Assembly: GCF_007859635.1 (NCBI RefSeq)
Contig: NZ_CP042306.1
Coordinates: forward strand, 744,001-808,000
Direction of reading: 5' to 3'
Source: Sphingomonas panacisoli
Lineage (GTDB): Bacteria > Pseudomonadota > Alphaproteobacteria > Sphingomonadales > Sphingomonadaceae
Length of the DNA stretch: 64,000 nucleotides
Position numbers and translations under genes: made by a program. Shown here piece by piece: positions 61,804-64,000 of the stretch. The notes under the pieces were generated by a model that had not been told where the DNA came from, made no database searches, and was given only the letters and a program-made list of their open reading frames with translations. Every line of letters starts with the position of its first letter. Within the stretch, counting starts at the first letter, position 1.

Positions 61804-63264
61804 ATGGCAGTAGGACCGGCGTTCGACGAGATCATGGGTACGGCCGGATCACGCCAGCCGCGCGCCGCGCTCGCCGCGCTCGGGGACTGGCTCGACACCA
61901 CCGACTCCGCCGAACTCCGCCGCCGCCAGCAATCCGCCGAGGCCACGTTCCGCCAGCTCGGCATCACCTTCGCGGTCTATGGCGACGAGGATGCGAGCGA
62001 GCGGATCATCCCATTCGATATCGTCCCGCGCGTGTTCCTGAAGGATGAATGGGATCGATTGTCCGAAGGGCTGGTCCAGCGCGTCGAGGCGATCAACCTG
62101 TTCCTCGACGACATCTATGGCGAGCGGAAGATCCTGAAGGAGGGGATTCTTCCCAACGACTTGATCTTCGGCAATGCACAATTCCGCCCTGAGATCGCGG
62201 GAATGCGGCCGCCGCACGGCATCTGGGCGCACATCTGCGGGATCGACCTGGTGCGGACCGGGCCGGACGATTTCTTCGTGCTGGAGGACAATGCGCGCAC
62301 CCCGTCGGGCGTCAGCTACATGCTCGAAAATCGCGAGGCGATGCTGCGGCTGTGCCCCGAACTCTTCCGTCAGTTCCGCGTGGCGGCAGTAGACTCTTAT
62401 CCCGACCGCCTGCTCCAGACGATGAAGTCGGTCGCGCCCGAGCATACCGGCAACAATCCGGTCTGCGTCGTGCTGACGCCGGGGCACTATAATTCGGCCT
62501 ATTACGAGCACAGCTTCCTCGCCGATTCGATGGGGGTCGAGCTGGTCGAAGCCGCCGACCTGATCGTCGACGACGATATCGTATGGATGCGGACGATCGC
62601 CGGGCGAGTGAAGGTCGACGTCATCTATCGCCGGATCGACGACGATTTCCTCGATCCGTTGGTGTTCCGTCCGGATTCGGCACTGGGCGTGCGCGGGCTG
62701 ATCGCGGCCTATGCCGCGGGCAACGTCGCGATCATCAATGCGCCGGGCAACGGCATCGCCGACGACAAGGCGATCTACAGCTACATGCCCGAAATCGTGC
62801 GCTATTATACCGGCGCCGACGCGAAGCTGCCCAACGTCCAGACCTTCCGGTGCCGCGAGCCCGAAGCGTTGCAATATACGCTCGATCATCTCGAAGAATT
62901 GGTGGTGAAATTGGTGGACGGATCGGGCGGGTACGGGATGCTGGTCGGGCCGACCGCGTCGAAGGACGAGATCGCCAATTTCCGCGCGGCGTTGGTCGCC
63001 GAGCCGCAACGCTACATCGCGCAGCCGACGCTCGCGCTGTCGACGGTCCCGACTTTGGTGGAGCAGGGTCTCGCCCCGCGCCATGTCGATTTCCGACCGT
63101 TCGTCCTGACGGGATCGAAGGGCATCCAGGTCGTACCCGGCGGCCTGACCCGCGTCGCTTTGCGCGAGGGGTCGCTGGTCGTGAACTCGTCGCAGGGCGG
63201 CGGGACCAAGGATAGTTTCGTGCTGATGGACAACGGTCCTTCGCAATCACAGGCGCAGAGCTGA
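61804..63264 (+). CDS. Circularly permuted ATP-grasp protein (DUF404/DUF407)
   Basis: A 486-residue circularly permuted type 2 ATP-grasp protein. Signatures are SERIIPFDIVPRVF, RVEAINLFLDDIYGERKIL, GIWAHICGIDLVRTGPDDFFVLEDNARTPSG in outline, and the C-terminal GGYGMLVGPTASK with VSGGGTKDSF-like GGGTKDSF. These enzymes are thought to ligate peptides or amines and are found in the Anbu-type operon with alpha-E, transglutaminase and Anbu protease proteins. It overlaps the next gene by one base. Confidence 0.92.
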   Translation: MAVGPAFDEIMGTAGSRQPRAALAALGDWLDTTDSAELRRRQQSAEATFRQLGITFAVYGDEDASERIIPFDIVPRVFLKDEWDRLSEGLVQRVEAINLFLDDIYGERKILKEGILPNDLIFGNAQFRPEIAGMRPPHGIWAHICGIDLVRTGPDDFFVLEDNARTPSGVSYMLENREAMLRLCPELFRQFRVAAVDSYPDRLLQTMKSVAPEHTGNNPVCVVLTPGHYNSAYYEHSFLADSMGVELVEAADLIVDDDIVWMRTIAGRVKVDVIYRRIDDDFLDPLVFRPDSALGVRGLIAAYAAGNVAIINAPGNGIADDKAIYSYMPEIVRYYTGADAKLPNVQTFRCREPEALQYTLDHLEELVVKLVDGSGGYGMLVGPTASKDEIANFRAALVAEPQRYIAQPTLALSTVPTLVEQGLAPRHVDFRPFVLTGSKGIQVVPGGLTRVALREGSLVVNSSQGGGTKDSFVLMDNGPSQSQAQS

Positions 63265-64000
63265 TGCTGTCGCGGACAGCCTCGTCGCTCTACTGGCTCG
63301 GGCGATACGTCGAACGCGCCGATTTCATCGCGCGGCTGGTCGAGGCGACCGTGCGGCTCGATGTCCTTTCGCCGCGCCCGGCGGGCGAGGTCGCGTGGGG
63401 CAGCGCCCTCGCGGTGATCGATGCCGCCGACGCGTTCAAGGCGAGCGGCGCGAACCTGACCCAGCAGTCGGTCGCGCGCTTCCTGACGCTCGACACCAGC
63501 CATCCGGGGTCGATCGTCAGCTGCCTAGATCGCGCGCGGAACAATGCGCGCGCGGTTCGCACCGCGCTCACCCGCGACGCTTGGACCGGGATAAACCGTG
63601 CGTGGCTGATCTTCGACGGCCGCTCGTCGCCGGGCGGTGCCACCGCGACGATGAACCTGATCGAAGCGGTCAAGGCTGAGACGCGCGGGTTCGAGGGTGC
63701 GATCCATCACATGCTCAAGAACCAGGCCACGTGGTTCATCCGGTTGGGCCAGGCAGTCGAGCGCGCCGACAACACCGCGCGCCTGCTCGACGTCAAATAC
63801 CATATCCTGCTGCCCGCCGGAGAAACCGTCGGCGGCGTGGTCGACCGCGACCAATGGACGACGATCCTGCAGACGGTGTCCGCCGTCACCGCTTACCGCT
63901 GGCTCTACAATGACGGGTTGCAGCCGGCGAACGTCATCGACCTGTTGATCGCGCGCCACGAGCTGCCGCGCAGCTTGGCGGCGTCGGCGGACGAAACCGT
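63264..64000 (+). CDS. Alpha-E (DUF403) protein, cut off at the right edge
   Basis: An alpha-helical DUF403 (alpha-E) protein beginning MLSRTASSLYWLGRYVERAD with FIARLVEATVRL. The family pattern continues with LGQAVERADNTARLLDVKYH. About 245 residues are present and the end lies outside the window. Always next to a circularly permuted ATP-grasp gene, and often followed by transglutaminase-like and Anbu-type protease genes, which may lie just downstream. Confidence 0.9.
   Translation, partial: MLSRTASSLYWLGRYVERADFIARLVEATVRLDVLSPRPAGEVAWGSALAVIDAADAFKASGANLTQQSVARFLTLDTSHPGSIVSCLDRARNNARAVRTALTRDAWTGINRAWLIFDGRSSPGGATATMNLIEAVKAETRGFEGAIHHMLKNQATWFIRLGQAVERADNTARLLDVKYHILLPAGETVGGVVDRDQWTTILQTVSAVTAYRWLYNDGLQPANVIDLLIARHELPRSLAASADET

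Overview
The window looks like chromosomal DNA of a high-GC alphaproteobacterium of the Sphingomonadales, most like Sphingomonas. The evidence is strong GC bias at third codon positions, a PEPxxWA-type CTERM protein, a Sphingomonas-type threonine alkaline phosphatase, a DUF559 gene inside the paired palindromes typical of sphingomonad genomes, and several small proteins characteristic of the order. I see no prophage, IS element, CRISPR array or rRNA operon; one tRNA (Gln, TTG) is present. Genus is inference.

Layout. 1-2825: start of class I ribonucleotide reductase (nrdA) with a complex upstream region, then a two-component system divergent from a small envelope OB-fold protein. 3.6-9.1 kb: LysR regulator, secreted protein, LysE exporter, DUF3147 protein and a GGDEF-EAL-PilZ protein. 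9.1-16.8 kb: glutathione transferase, class I fumarase, DUF559 repeat element, soluble chemoreceptor, frameshifted MBL-fold hydrolase and two DUF3617 lipoproteins. 16.8-24.9 kb: uvrB with an SOS-like box, small proteins, a leader-peptide/structured-RNA locus before a ClC channel, and an amidase. 24.9-35.7 kb: GNAT protein, ParB-like protein, dxs coupled to a membrane LuxR-type protein, tlyA, tspO, ubiK, a ybjN-like gene, proC, marR, ilvE and tRNA-Gln. 35.9-44 kb: phosphatase, zinc protease, bdhA, an ScfR-like regulator, an AAC(3)-I-like acetyltransferase, cspA and aceA. 44-55 kb: sulfatase, PP2C phosphatase, aldo/keto reductase, lipoproteins, then an ArsR-methyltransferase/metF/split-metH operon. 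55-64 kb: PEP-CTERM protein, beta-helix protein, alkaline phosphatase, DsbD, B3-type MBL protein, and an ATP-grasp/alpha-E pair running off the end.

How the genes work together. The ScfR-like regulator, aceA and bdhA form a C2/C4 carbon module (glyoxylate shunt and hydroxybutyrate oxidation); scfR and aceA share a 10-bp upstream motif. The methionine operon begins with an ArsR-methyltransferase fusion behind a perfect 22-bp palindrome overlapping its promoter, and methionine synthase is split into two proteins with an acetyltransferase gene between them.

Least explained features: (1) a perfect 14-nt complement of the 16S rRNA 3' tail driving an 18-residue ORF, followed by hairpins and a terminator abutting the ClC gene; (2) the DUF559 gene bounded by about 50-bp inverted double-hairpin repeats, with further palindromic pairs elsewhere; (3) the ArsR-methyltransferase control of the methionine cycle.
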